Assembly: GCA_051453625.1 (NCBI GenBank)
Contig: JBOZIK010000001.1
Span: 4,317,642 to 4,381,641 of the forward strand
Direction of reading: 5' to 3'
Origin: Welwitschia mirabilis
Lineage: Eukaryota > Gnetophyta > Gnetopsida > Welwitschiales
DNA: 64,000 bases
Part shown: piece after piece, positions 1 through 10,669 of the stretch
Position numbering within the stretch: position 1 is the stretch's first letter
Layout: every line of letters begins with the position of its first letter
The notes under the pieces: generated by a model
Databases searched by the model: none
Seen by the model: only the letters and a program-made list of their open reading frames with translations
What the model was told of the DNA's origin: nothing
Made by a program: the position numbers and the translations under genes

Positions 1-2471
1 TCTTGAATTTCTAATTATTCAAATTTATTGGGTTTAATCTTTAAAATATAAAAAATGTGAGAATAAAAATTTTTCATAGATCCTTCTATCTTTATTTATA
101 AGTTAACTTCTCTAATAATAGATTCTAAAGAATGATCTTTAAGTAATTTGGGCTTTTTCAGTATGCCTTCTTTTACTAGAACTTTATTACTTTTGGTAGA
201 ACCTTCATTGGTTGTAGAAATACTTGTAGTTATGACTTCCTCTTCATCTATGTAGTTTGTTCTTGTGTCAATCTCATTAATTTACATATCTATTAACTAT
301 TCTATCATTAAGCTTCTTTTGTTGAAACTATGATAAGTTCTACTTCTAGTTGAGTAACCCAAGAAAATAGCTTCATCTGCCTTAGACTCGAATTTATTCA
401 AATGTTCTCTATCTTTTACTACATAGCATTTACTTCTGAAAACTTTAAAATATGATACATTAGGTTGTCTTCCATTCCATAATTCATATGGTGTTTTATC
501 TGTACTAGGTCTAAGATATACTCTATTAATAATGTAGCATGCTGTGATAACTACCTCAGCCCAAAAGGATTTAGGAATCTCTTTATCATTTAGCAGAGTT
601 TATGTCATTTCTTAGAGGACTCTATTTTGTTTTTTAGGTATACCATTTTTTTGTAGTATTTTTGGGGCTTAAAACTAATGATCAATTCCATTTTCAATGC
701 AATATTTCTTAAAAAATTGGTTTTCAAATTTACTATCATGATTGCTTTTTATTTCTTTATGGTATATCCCTTTTCATTTTGAATCTTGTTACAAATCTCA
801 ACTCAATGTTTGTAAGCTTTAGATTTGTTTTAAAAGAAGGCTATCCAAGTATATCTAGAGAAATTGTCAACAATGGCGAAAAAATAACATTTTTCACCTA
901 GACTTCAAGTTTGAGCAGGGCCTACTAGGTCCATATGAATAAGTTCTAATGGCATAGATGTGGACATTTGGATTTTGCTTTTATGTGAAGTCTTAATTTG
1001 TTTTCCCTTTTGGCATGCATTACATAAACTCGTTTTTCTATATTTATCTTAGGAATATATTTTATGATGTTTTTATAAATAATAATTTTTAATTGATCAT
1101 AATTAACATGATCTAATCATTTATGCCATAGCTCTTCTTAAGAAAAATTTGAAAAATAACATAGAGAAAATGATTGATCTCTGCTATATATGTTGTCTAT
1201 TCTACTTTCTCTAAGAATTACATCATTCTATTTTCCATGTAAAACTTTACATTTTGATTTATCAAAAACTACCTTGTAACCTTTCTTACAAATTTATCTA
1301 ATGCTCAATAAATTATGCTTTAAATCATTTACATACAAAATTTATTAATTCTAGGAAGTTTACCTCCACCAATGCTTCTAATGCCTTCTATTTTTGCTCT
1401 TCCATTATTCCTAAAAGTCACCTCTCTTCCATCAAAGTTGCTTAGGTCCTTGAATCTAGATTTTTCTCTTATTATATTATTTGAACACTTGCTATCTAGG
1501 CACTAGCATGTGTTATTTAAAACTTTGAAAGCTATCTAAATTAAAAGACTTTTAAGATTATTAGATTGTACCCACATAGTCTTTCTAGACTTACATCGTA
1601 CACCTCCTTTAGAAATAAATTTAAATGAAAAGGTAGTAACTGAGTTTGAAAATAATATTAAGTTTCTATCATTGCACATGAGTTTTGAATGATTAATTCC
1701 TCCACAAAAATGACAAGTATCTTTTGAAAAGAACTTACCATAACTAGTTATCTAATTTTGCTATCTTTTAGATCTTTGAGAGATGAACCTAGGTCCTAAT
1801 TTGTTACCAATAGATTTTTGAACTCTAAGCATCTAGTCCAATTTGCTAAATCCACCTAAAATTTATTAATAAAATAAACTAACTCTTTTACCTATAGAGT
1901 GAGATTGGAGTTTTCTAATTTGATTCTTTTAAAACTTCATTCCATTTCCTTCTTTTCCTTGGTAAGAGATTTTATAATCTNNNNNNNNNNNNNNNNNNNN
2001 NNNNNNNNNNNNNNNNNNNNNNNNNNNNNNNNNNNNNNNNNNNNNNNNNNNNNNNNNNNNNNNNNNNNNNNNNNNNNNNNTCTTATTCAGATCATTTATC
2101 CTTTTAGCTATATTTTCACATTCTTGATATAGCTCTTGATAGGTGTCTTCCAGCTCATCCTATTCTTCATTTATCACATCAAGGTAGTCATGATCTAATG
2201 TATTGAGCATATTTTGTAAAGGAAGAATAACTGCCATAAAGGAAAGTCTTCTTTCTTTGTTGGATTTGTAAGCATTTCTTTTGTCACTTTCACTTGACTC
2301 TTGTGTTTTTCCATTGGTTATAATCTATTTAAAAACAAATCTATATGCTATCCAAAATAGACAAATAAAAGTATAGGTGTCTAGGTAGGACATACTTAAA
2401 AAGACATTAAAGTAAATACTAATCATATGATTCTAAAGCCTAGATTGATTAAGATCTAAGAAAATACTTAA
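1..2471 (-). pseudogene. Ty1/copia gag-pol pseudogene, 5' part (gag, protease, integrase)
   Basis: Read on the minus strand from 2471 down. The gag tail is charged and coil-like (about 2400-2090), followed by a gap and an intact CCHC knuckle (C-x2-C-x4-H-x4-C) at 1715-1674. The protease core follows near 1500-1450, where the family motif DSGCS reads DSKCS, so the catalytic Gly is lost. The stretch KGYKVVFDKSKC and a GAG-pre-integrase CxxC (CNACQKGKQ, about 1024-1000) lead into integrase IHMDLVGP, whose Asp is the first of the DDE triad. FFAIVDNFSRYTW and NRVYLRPSTDKTPYELWNG then run to about 300. Many stops and frameshifts interrupt the frame, so no full protein can be made. Reverse transcriptase and RNaseH would lie left of the window. 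The long LTR and coiled gag suggest a Sirevirus-like lineage, which is inference. Confidence 0.9.
1981..2080. other. Assembly gap (100 N)
   Basis: A 100-N placeholder within the gag part of the copia element. Both sides read as the same gag, so nothing unusual is implied. Confidence 0.95.
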
Positions 2472-2486
2472 CCTGCTCTGATACCA
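2472..2486 (-). promoter_or_regulatory. Primer-binding site of the copia element
   Basis: The minus strand reads TGGTATCAGAGCAGG, the classic copia primer-binding site complementary to the 3' end of initiator-Met tRNA. It lies two bases inside the LTR edge at 2489 and fixes element orientation and LTR boundary. All 12 bases of the TGGTATCAGAGC core are intact although the coding region is badly decayed. Confidence 0.95.
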
Positions 2487-2488
2487 AA

Positions 2489-3974
2489 TGATAGGATTAA
2501 GAATCCTAAAGAATGAATGGATAGATTCTGAAAAAATACAACACTGTATTCTAAATGAATATAATATTAAACAAAAACTTTTACACACTAATTAGCTAAT
2601 CTAAAAACATGCATGAAAAGAAAAACTAATAGAAGTAAAAAAAATAATAACTGAAAGCATAAAAATATTAAAGAGAAGCACATAGGATTTATAGTGATTT
2701 GGGAAACCTCCTATTCCATTCTCGATGGTCATCTTATCCCCAAGTTAGATCCAGATCTTAATTACTCTACTAGGTATTTCAATTTTACCTATAACCTTTA
2801 CAAATGGAGTTTTCTAGGCTTAGTCTCAATCTTTAAGAGGACTTTTCAAGGCTTAGTCTCAATATTTCACAATACAAAGTACTGATGTAATAATGCCAAA
2901 TATTCATGAATATCAAGCATTCTTGATGTAGTGGATTTGATGAAACGTCTCCTGTAGGTGTAAGACAGATGAAGCATAAGATCTAATCTTGAATGTAGAG
3001 ATGACACAAATGTTAGATCTTCCTGGGTTAGAAGTATAGATGCCAAAATACAACAGTGAATATCATAATATTATAGTGCTTATTTCTTAAATCCAAACAG
3101 ATTAACACACTTAAAAATGATTCCAAAACGACTCTATAATCATTTATCTCTTGGCTATTTATATTGGAAGGCTTTTAGAGTTTAGTACATTTGAAATGTA
3201 CTTTTAATGATTCTAAATGACTAGAAAATAACTATATAATGGATACATAATGACTAGAAAATTTTACTTTCATTCTATTTAGTTAACCCCTTCAAAGTTT
3301 GATTGACCCGATCTAGTACCATAAATTATACAAGTTGCTTGAGTGCAAATTTCAAGTACCCTAATTTCTTATAGATTCATGTCTGGTTGACCTCATATGG
3401 GTCTAATTGATTCCAATTTGATTGTCTGTAATAAAATCCAGTTACTCGCCTACCCTGATAAAATTCTTTATACTTTCTAGCATCAGGTCTAATCGACCTC
3501 ATCATAGGTCTGGTCGACCCCTTGACAATTAGTTCAGGAGTATTTTCCTTAGTTCATAAGATTCGATCGACTCTATCATAGTTCCAGTTAACCCCTTATC
3601 ATTTAGTCTAGGTATATTATTTATTAGGTCTTCAAATCTAGTCAACTCCATAATTCTCTAGTTAATCCATTTCCATTCAACTCAGAGATACTGCTTCTCG
3701 AGGTTATAGGATCAATTGACCCTCTCAGAAATTTTGTCGACCTCTCTAGATGTAGTTCATTTTATTTGTCTAATTCAGGTGTAGTTCATTCCTTGAAAGT
3801 TCGGTTGACCTTCCAAGAGGGTAAAAGAACTAATAGGTTTTTAGTGCTTAGAATTAGATGGTTTTGATTTCATCTTTCAACGTGTAAGTAATTAACATCT
3901 TTTACACAAGATACATAAAATTTGCTATACCAAAGACATTAGTTTGATATTAATTAGAAAAACATAGTCCAACA
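2489..3974 (-). mobile_element. 5' LTR of the minus-strand copia element
   Basis: On the minus strand it begins TGTTGGACTATG (ending at 3974) and finishes CCTATCA at 2489, giving the usual TG...CA termini and a length of 1486 bp. The right edge is inferred from this terminus alone, because the partner LTR is outside the window and no target duplication can be tested. The LTR carries the cluster of GGTCGACC-like motifs described separately. It contains no supported gene; the short frame at 2694-2885 shows no homology. Confidence 0.75.
3290..3830. repeat. Cluster of degenerate GGTCGACC palindromes inside the LTR
   Basis: About a dozen variants of a short palindrome (best copy GGTCGACC near 3508) recur every 20-80 bp. 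They include TTGACC, TCGACC, AATCGACC, GTTAACCCC, GTCAACTCC and GTCGACCTC forms, often preceded by TCTGG or TCTAG. Most differ from the core by C-to-T or G-to-A changes, which suggests the array was once more uniform and has decayed. Its role is unknown; enhancer-like subrepeats are common in LTR U3 regions. Confidence 0.7.
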
Positions 3975-4379
3975 AAAATAATTATTAGTATAATGTCCTT
4001 AGATTTAATGGTACTCACAATACTTTGACTCATCATAACCTCTTGATTTAACTACATTTAAGTCTCTTTGTCTAATTAGAGGCAATTAAATTATCCCATT
4101 TTTCAGTAGCATTGAGAGTATTTGTCTCATTGGGATATTTAATTTCGTGAAGCTTCTTTGGATTGAGAAATTGTAGTTTGGTTTTAAGACTTATTTTGAC
4201 CTTGATTTTGCAGTTTAGTTATGGTTGTGGTAGAAGTTACGCTTATCATGATGAAGGATAAAATGGTTAAGGATAAGCTAGCTAAGGAGTAAGATCTTGT
4301 GGAGTAAAAGCTTATGAAATGAAAGGAGTTTGAGGTATCATTGACATCATCATTAAATTATCCATTAGTTGGGATGGAT

Positions 4380-5330
4380 AAACTAGTCAAATTAGTTGAT
4401 TAATGGCAACAACATTCTTTGGGTTACTACCTCTAATGTTATTGTTATTCCTTTTGGATGATTCCCTTTGGGAGATATTACCATATTTTATGGCTCCTTT
4501 CTCTTCTCCTATAACTTCTATACTCTTGGCTAGTGTGACAACTTGCTTAAAGGTTTTAAATGACTGCATTTTGAGATGTTTTACAATATATAGAATGCAT
4601 AACTTTACAAATAGATAAGTCATATCAGAATCTATGATGAAGGTTTCTAGTTTTAAGGCAAAGATCCTCCATCATAGTGCATAATCTTGTACTATTTAAT
4701 TGAATTATTTTTTAATTTTAGTCAAGGTATCTAACATCATTTGTTTTATGATATTAATGAAGTAATGTTAAACAAACATTTTCAGTAATTATTTTAAACT
4801 TGTAATATAATGAGTTAGTATCCTATAATATCATTTAAGGGCTTGTTATTTTGAAGATCCATAAAATAGATGATAGGTGGTGTTTTGTTTGATGTTGTAC
4901 ATATAACATGTATGCTTGTATTTGCTTACATACATGAAAAGGTCTTCTATACTCATGAATTTCTCCAAGTCAGGCATTATCAAAGTTAGAATCTAAATAG
5001 CGTTTCTTGTTTTAGAGACCTCATTTTAGGTAATTAATAGCTTCCCAAATGGTTGTCAAATTAGGTTGATTCAAAGTTTTGTTTTCAACTTACTTATTTT
5101 TAGGTGATTCATCTCTATGTGTAAAGTACTCAAATAGGGTATCATTGTCATCAGCCTATTTCTTTGGGCCTTATGATTGTGGTTATTGCTGGGTTTCTTG
5201 GTTTTCTTCATGATCCCATTTGTTAATAAACACTTCATCATTGCTCTTTTCATGAAGGAGTTCATTCTGATAAGTTTTACTTCTTTCTTTACTAGTTTAC
5301 CCTAACCTCTTAGATGTCATGACACAAATT
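4380..5330 (-). pseudogene. Retrotransposon gag fragment, probably Ty3/gypsy
   Basis: The frame at 4623-4387 on the minus strand contains HLKMQSFKTFKQVVTLAKSIE followed by a basic Asn/Arg/Ser-rich tail. This is the pattern of the C-terminal half of a gypsy gag capsid, whose family form ends in an E-A-A-L-R-I-E stretch followed by basic linker. Just upstream (4720-4625) a second frame gives VQDYALWWRIFALKLETF, matching the family VxEYxxxFxxLxxF segment. Upstream to about 5330 is hydrophilic and gag-like but not clearly aligned; it includes a short Lys/Asn/His-rich frame at 5265-5071. No protease or PBS was found with it, so it is a detached fragment. The gypsy assignment rests on one motif block. 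Confidence 0.55.
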
Positions 5331-5589
5331 CACTTACTAGGATGGATAAGTTATGGGTTCTAATAAGCTCTATAGTCTATAATGGCATGAAGCTCATCTG
5401 CGACAAGTGTAGAGGGGTATTATTAGATGAGGAATTATACATCTCTTTAGAAATGTAGGATTTTTTGCCTCTCATTGACACTGGCATTGTGGTTATTCTA
5501 AGTCAAGAAAAGGCTTTAAAATAGATGAATGTAAAAGACCTAATAAATTATTGAAAAACCCACTAGAGGAGTCCTCCTTATAGGCCTAA

Positions 5590-6137
5590 AATATTTGTGA
5601 GATTTTTTCTCTCCCATCAATGGTGGATTAGTTCTAATATTGTATGATGATATGTGGTTTAAGTGATTTGATAACAATTTGACTGATTTTAAGCTAAATT
5701 TAATGATTTAATTAAGTTTGACTAAGCTTGACTAAATTTAACTATGTTTGACTTTGGTTAACTAATATTGACTAACTTTGACTGATTTTTCCTTGAAAAA
5801 TTTGATTGAGTTTGACCCAAGTTAACTAGATTTGACTAGGTAGACTAAATTTAATTATCTTTAGCTAAGCTTTAACTAATGTTGAGTAGGTTAACTATGA
5901 TTGACTAACTTCATTTTAATAGAGTTTGGAAACTTGGTCCTAATGTTATGACATTTTCTTATAATTTAAATTTGATTATGATTTGGAAGATGTTTCACCT
6001 ATGATCCTCTTTTATTTTAAGCCTAAGATTTTGCCCATAATGAAATCTAAATACAAGGCTATGTTCATTGGAAGGTGTAATTTATCTTACTGGTCAAGAA
6101 ATCATGAAAGTTTTATATGCATATAACTAAGTTCTAA
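5590..6137 (+). repeat. Left arm of a long inverted repeat, TTGAC-rich
   Basis: This arm pairs with the reverse complement of 8764-9297 along nearly its whole length, by eye around 80 percent identity. Shared landmarks in order are a GGATTAGTTCTAAT block, TGTGGTTTAAGTGATTTGA, a run of TTTGACTAA-type motifs, GAGTTTGGxAACTTGG, and CTAAATACAAGGCTATGTT. At least ten TTGACT/TTGACC motifs fall between about 5680 and 5910. Long terminal arms would suit a Mutator-like or foldback transposon, but no transposase or clear target duplication was found. Confidence 0.85.
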
Positions 6138-8763
6138 AAGAAGGCAACTATGATGCGATGCTTATCCCAAGGCGTTGTAGCAAAGGGCAGCGTTATAGTA
6201 AAGAGTGGTAATGTGGTGAAGGACAATGCTAAAAAACAAAGCACATAGAAGATAAGAGAGCACCCACAAAAATCACAACACAAAAAATCAAGGGGTAGAT
6301 CAAAAGACAGTGGCAAATCACGGTTCATAGAATCAAAGGACTAATAAATATCTGAGAGAAAAATATTGCACAATTAACAAATCAGAAAATAGAGGAGATC
6401 AAAACAATGAGTAGCTAAACATAGACACAAGCCTCAATTGAAAATGTTAAAAATGGATGTAAGAGCACTGGCAACCTAAGACTTTAGTGCATAATAGAGA
6501 ATTGGCTTTTGGGAATGTTGCGGTGTGAATTTATGCAATCCGGAAGTCCTTTAGGTAAATCTGTAAGTCAAATAACTTACAAAAAAACACATGCTAGTAT
6601 AGACGGGAGTTCACTCGAAGGTTGTAATTCAACGAAGGAACTAGGCTTAGAGTTAGAGAATGTCTAGAAGAAGTTTTTAGTCTTTTATATTTTACTGACT
6701 AAAAGTAAATAATAAAGTAAATGCAATGTAGGATTAATGAAGATGAAATGTAAATGAAAATAAATGAACTCTCTTGGTTCCTAATCCTTTTGTCACAAGG
6801 ACTAGCCTCTAGTCTTTCTGTCATAAAGACTATCTTTTCTATAATTTAAATTAATTAAGAAGAGCATTCAACTAGTTCTTAACAAATATAAACTATGAGA
6901 TCTACCAAGTAGAATATGCAATATGCAATATGAAATTGAAATGGAATAGTAATGCAAACCTAAATTAACCAAGGTCAACCTTAATAAAGGTTGTCCTCAT
7001 GATCTAAATAAGTCATAGAAATGTTACTTAAGTATGACCAGCTTAAATCATAAGGGACATTTATAAAATTGGAATGAAAAAAGTATTAGTATTAATTTAA
7101 AGAACTTTACATCCACTTACAATAGAAAAATAGCACCTCAATGGAAGAGTCTCATCCTAACACTAAGAAAACTGCTTTTTGCAACTTTGGATGGATCTCT
7201 TATCCTTCAATCTTCCATCATAAGCATATCAGATACAAAAACTAATTTGGAAGTGAAAGAGGGAAGGGTATTTATAGTTTTGCATTAAGCTTCTAAAAAC
7301 AAAACACTAAAAGTCAGAAAGGAAACCTAATAACCCACATGATTTATTTAACCCCATTTATAAAGATATTTAATTCAAAACATGCAAAAATAACTATTGT
7401 CCCACCTATCATTGGGACGACATAAGGGACATTACCATCTGCCACATGTCTCCATGCCCTGTTATCAGCCCCACAGCTTGTATCCATGTTAGCAGTGTCA
7501 TCATCCTATCTGTTGTGAGGATAACATAGGAGACGATGCCTTCGTATGCTTCATATGCTCCATGTGCTGTTCCATGTGTTGTTTTCATGATAAGTAGTAG
7601 TGCTAGCATTCCTTGTGTCATGGGGATGACAGTGGGGCAACATCTTTCCTAAGCTTCTCAAGTAGAATAAATCAACCTTATTTGCCATTAGTCTTCTTTA
7701 AATATGCTAAGTATCAGAACATGCCTGAAATACTTTTAAATATGCTAAGAATTACATGCTTCTATGATCATCCTATTGTCTCCCTATAATCAGCAAAATT
7801 GCATTTAAACCTGTATAAATATCCTGCAAAAGTACTCCAAACACACCATCAGATTCTTACAAATTCGCATTGCAACAGGGGACCTAAAGTGTGAAAAAGC
7901 GCAAGCTTCATTGGATCTAAGATTTTTTTTAACATTTTCTCTAGAGAGCTTGGAATTGGTTGTGCACATTCAAAAGGGAAAGGTCTCTTGAGATTTCATT
8001 AAAGAACTAATTCTTGAATGCTTTAGAGGTTGAAATTTGTTGAATGAAGGCATGTATTTGAGGATTGAAACACATTTTGAAAGAGAGTGGTAAGCAGATC
8101 ACAAAAACAACAACAACAACCAAAAAAAAAAAACACATCATCAAAAGAAGAAGACGCAACAGAGATAACATAGCATAATTCAGAGTAGGCCCGTATGACA
8201 AAATAAAGGAGGATCACTTTCCAGGTTTTTTTAATATTTATTTCTATGGTATTTTGATTTTAAAAAAATGAACTGCTCAAAATTATTTTTAATATTTTGA
8301 AAGTTGTATAACTTTTAGCTGTTGAAGTTATACATTTGAAATATGTTGCCTTTTTTAAATGTAGAAAATATTCTTCTTAGATAGGAGTTTTCCTTTAAAA
8401 GTATTATTTAGGATTAAAGCATTATCTTATGTTTACATAAAATAACTCTTCATTGGAAAAAAAATTATTCAAAATCATATTCAATTCTAGTCTTCATCTG
8501 GTTTAGGCATTAAATTTGTGTTACTATTAGCACCCCACTTTCCTCATTTTTTTACTTTGTTAAAGACACCAAAAAAATCATAAAAATTTCCATCTTGCTA
8601 AAAATAAAAATATGTCATCAACATTTTAGTTTAGAATGCTCAACCATGCTTCTATGCTTACATTCACATATTATTATGTGTGGTTTTTGAATAAACATGT
8701 ATGCAATAATTCTTGAAACTAGTTTAGACATTAATTGCCATCATTAAGTTGTAAATTTTTACA
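6138..8763. other. Spacer between inverted arms, partly LTR-like
   Basis: No coding domain was recognised here. The part at about 7380-8000 looks like a gypsy LTR in plus orientation. It has GTCATGGGGATGAC at 7617-7630 (the exact reverse complement of a motif in LTR1 at 33318-33331), a TATAAATA box near 7815, and the phrase CAACAGGGGA near 7873 that LTR1 shares at about 33560. Two short CTTTxTGTCAxAAxGACT repeats lie near 6788 and 6818. A CAACAACAAC run followed by poly-A lies near 8107-8135. The frames at 6134-6328, 7409-7621 and 8007-8217 show no homology. Confidence 0.5.
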
Positions 8764-9297
8764 TTAGAATTCAGTTATACGTATATAGAACTTTCACGTT
8801 TTCTTGGCTAGTAGAGTAAATTACACTTTCTGATTAACATAGCCTTGTATTTAAATCGTCATAGGCAAAATCTTAAGCCTAAAATAAAAGAGAGACATAG
8901 GCAAAATGTCTTCCAAATCATAATCAAATTTAAATTGCAAGAAAATGACACAACATGAGGGCCAAGTTCCCAAACTCTGTTAAATGAAGTCAGTCAATCA
9001 TAGTCAACTTAATCAAAGCTCAATCAAAGTTGATCAAATTCAGTCCACCTTGTCAAACCTAATCAACCTAAGTCAAACTCAGTTGAATTTTGTCAAAATG
9101 AAGTCAACCAAAGTCAATCAATATTAGTCAACCAGAGTCAAACATAGTCCAATTTGATCAAGCTTAATCAAACTTGATCAAATCATCAAATTTAGCTTAA
9201 ACGCAGTCAAATTGTCATCAAACCACCTAAAACACCTATCATCACACAACATTAGAACTAATCCACTGCTTATAGAAGAGAAAAAATTCTCGTAAGC
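8764..9297 (-). repeat. Right arm of the long inverted repeat
   Basis: This is the reverse-complement partner of 5590-6137. On the plus strand it is full of GTCAA/GTCAAAC motifs (about 8985-9225), the complement of the TTGAC motifs in the left arm. Similarity fades within a few tens of bases at both ends: inward past the TTAGAATTCAGTTATAC block at 8764-8780, outward past the GAGAATTTTTTCTC-like block. Outside it, 9300-9600 is AT-rich with a 16-base poly-T near 9520. Confidence 0.85.
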
Positions 9298-9599
9298 AAT
9301 TATATAACAAGAAATAAAGTGCTCTAAGATGTGTGGTGCCACATAATAAACCTTTTTCTTAGGATAAGGTTTTGAAGATGGTTTTAATAAATTTTGAGAA
9401 CAATCTAGTTAAAGTATTTTCTAGAACAAACAACAAAACCAAATTTTTTGTGAGAGAGAAAGAACTTGGATTCAATTATAGCTCATAATGCAGAAACTCG
9501 TTTGTTCTTTCTTCTTCACTTTTTTTTTTTTTTTGAAATCATAAGGACAAACTTTGAATTGAATTTTAAGATTCAAAAAAATACAATTTTTTTTAATTT

Positions 9600-10380
9600 T
9601 TTAAGCGATGATTTAACGACATTGGATGAACCTATAGCCAGTCAAGTCTGCCTCCTGCGTTCTCTCCCTTCCTCCACGTTGTCGCTCTTACGCTGTGATT
9701 CCAGTGCTCTTTCTTCCTGCTGGGTTTCTGATTTATGAAATTTCTACATCCTTCTTGAAGCCGATCTTCTCCTCGAAACAAATGTCGCTCTTCACCTCTC
9801 TAAACCTACGTTTCACTTCTTCACGAATGCTCTCTATTTTGCTGTGATCTCCCTGCGTTTGATGCTTCTTTGTTTTCAATTATCTTTCGTTATGTCTTAT
9901 GTGTTGCTTGCCTTCTCTCTGTAGCATTTTGCCATCTTCTCTTCTGTCTTGTCGATCTGATGAATCATCCTTTCTGTTTCTGGTGTCGCCCTTTCGTTCA
10001 CGATTCCTTGATGCACCTCTGATCCTCTGTGTTGCCCCTCCAATTCTTCTCTTTTCTTCACTTTTTGATTCACGTCTGCTACGCCACTCCTGATAATTGT
10101 CTTTGCAAATTATCAGCGCTCCCTTTACGTAACGTCCGTTGCAGCATCTGCAACGTCCACCGAAGTGAGGAGTACATGTATTGGAAATGCTGGCAGTTCA
10201 TGCGAGCTTGAAAGATGGAGAATGAATCAGCAAGGCTGCGTTCTCTTTGAAGGAACAGTGCATGAGGCACTGTGCTCTTTGTGGTTGATGCCATGGTGGG
10301 ATTACGCCAGTGAAATCGGATGTCATACCTGCAATATTAACATCTTCAATAATTCTGATTTCTTTTTATGATGTGGAAGG
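9600..10380 (+). other. CpG-rich, GC-rich island of unknown origin
   Basis: Base composition changes sharply: GC rises to roughly half, and about 30 CpG dinucleotides occur in under 800 bp, while the flanks have almost none. The first part (9640-10080) is pyrimidine-rich on the plus strand, like a plant 5' leader. After a stop at 10066-10068 a frame stays open to 10371 (about 100 codons) but opens without ATG and matches no domain I recognise; a shorter minus frame (10079-10294) overlaps it. It could be the first exon and leader of a host gene, a gene fragment captured by a transposon, or a recent insertion. Retained CpGs mean it has not had the methylation history of its surroundings. Confidence 0.5.
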
Positions 10381-10615
10381 TGACGAAAACGATTTTGAGT
10401 CTCTTTTTATGTAAGCTAAATGCAGGCTTCTTTACATTGGTGTTTACACTTCCAAATTAAGTATCTGCATTATAGAGAGAAGTAGAGTAACAATACCTTG
10501 AGGGCTCTTTGGAAGATTGGTTGTTTGTGAGTTAATAAAAGCCATAACATTTGATTTTTGAACTATAGTTTCTGCATGGAATACTTACAACCAATAAGAT
10601 ATTTGTTTTGATAGG

Positions 10616-10667
10616 GCCATCAATCATTGAGACAGCAAAGCTCTTTCAAAATGAACCCTACAGGAAG
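10616..10667 (+). other. Possible internal exon downstream of the CpG island
   Basis: A 52-base block without stops in one frame (GPSIIETAKLFQNEPYRK) is preceded by TTTGTTTTGATAG, a fair 3' splice site, and followed by GTGAAA, a possible 5' splice site. It is richer in GC than its surroundings and lies about 250 bp beyond the island on the same strand. I do not recognise the peptide. The call is inferred from splice-like borders only. Confidence 0.25.
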
Positions 10668-10669
10668 GT

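Noticed and set aside
1899-2132. 77-codon open frame
   Set aside because: Nearly half is N, it opens on GTG, and the real content on the other strand is copia gag.
2472-2486. tRNA-like match as a tRNA gene
   Set aside because: Only the 3' end complement is present; it is a retrotransposon primer-binding site, not a tRNA.
9510-9545. Poly-T tract as the tail of a minus-strand SINE or processed pseudogene
   Set aside because: No box A or box B was found upstream on the minus strand and no coding match was seen.
10079-10294. 71-codon minus-strand frame in the CpG island as a gene
   Set aside because: It overlaps a longer plus-strand open frame, has no recognised domain, and open frames are expected by chance in GC-rich sequence.
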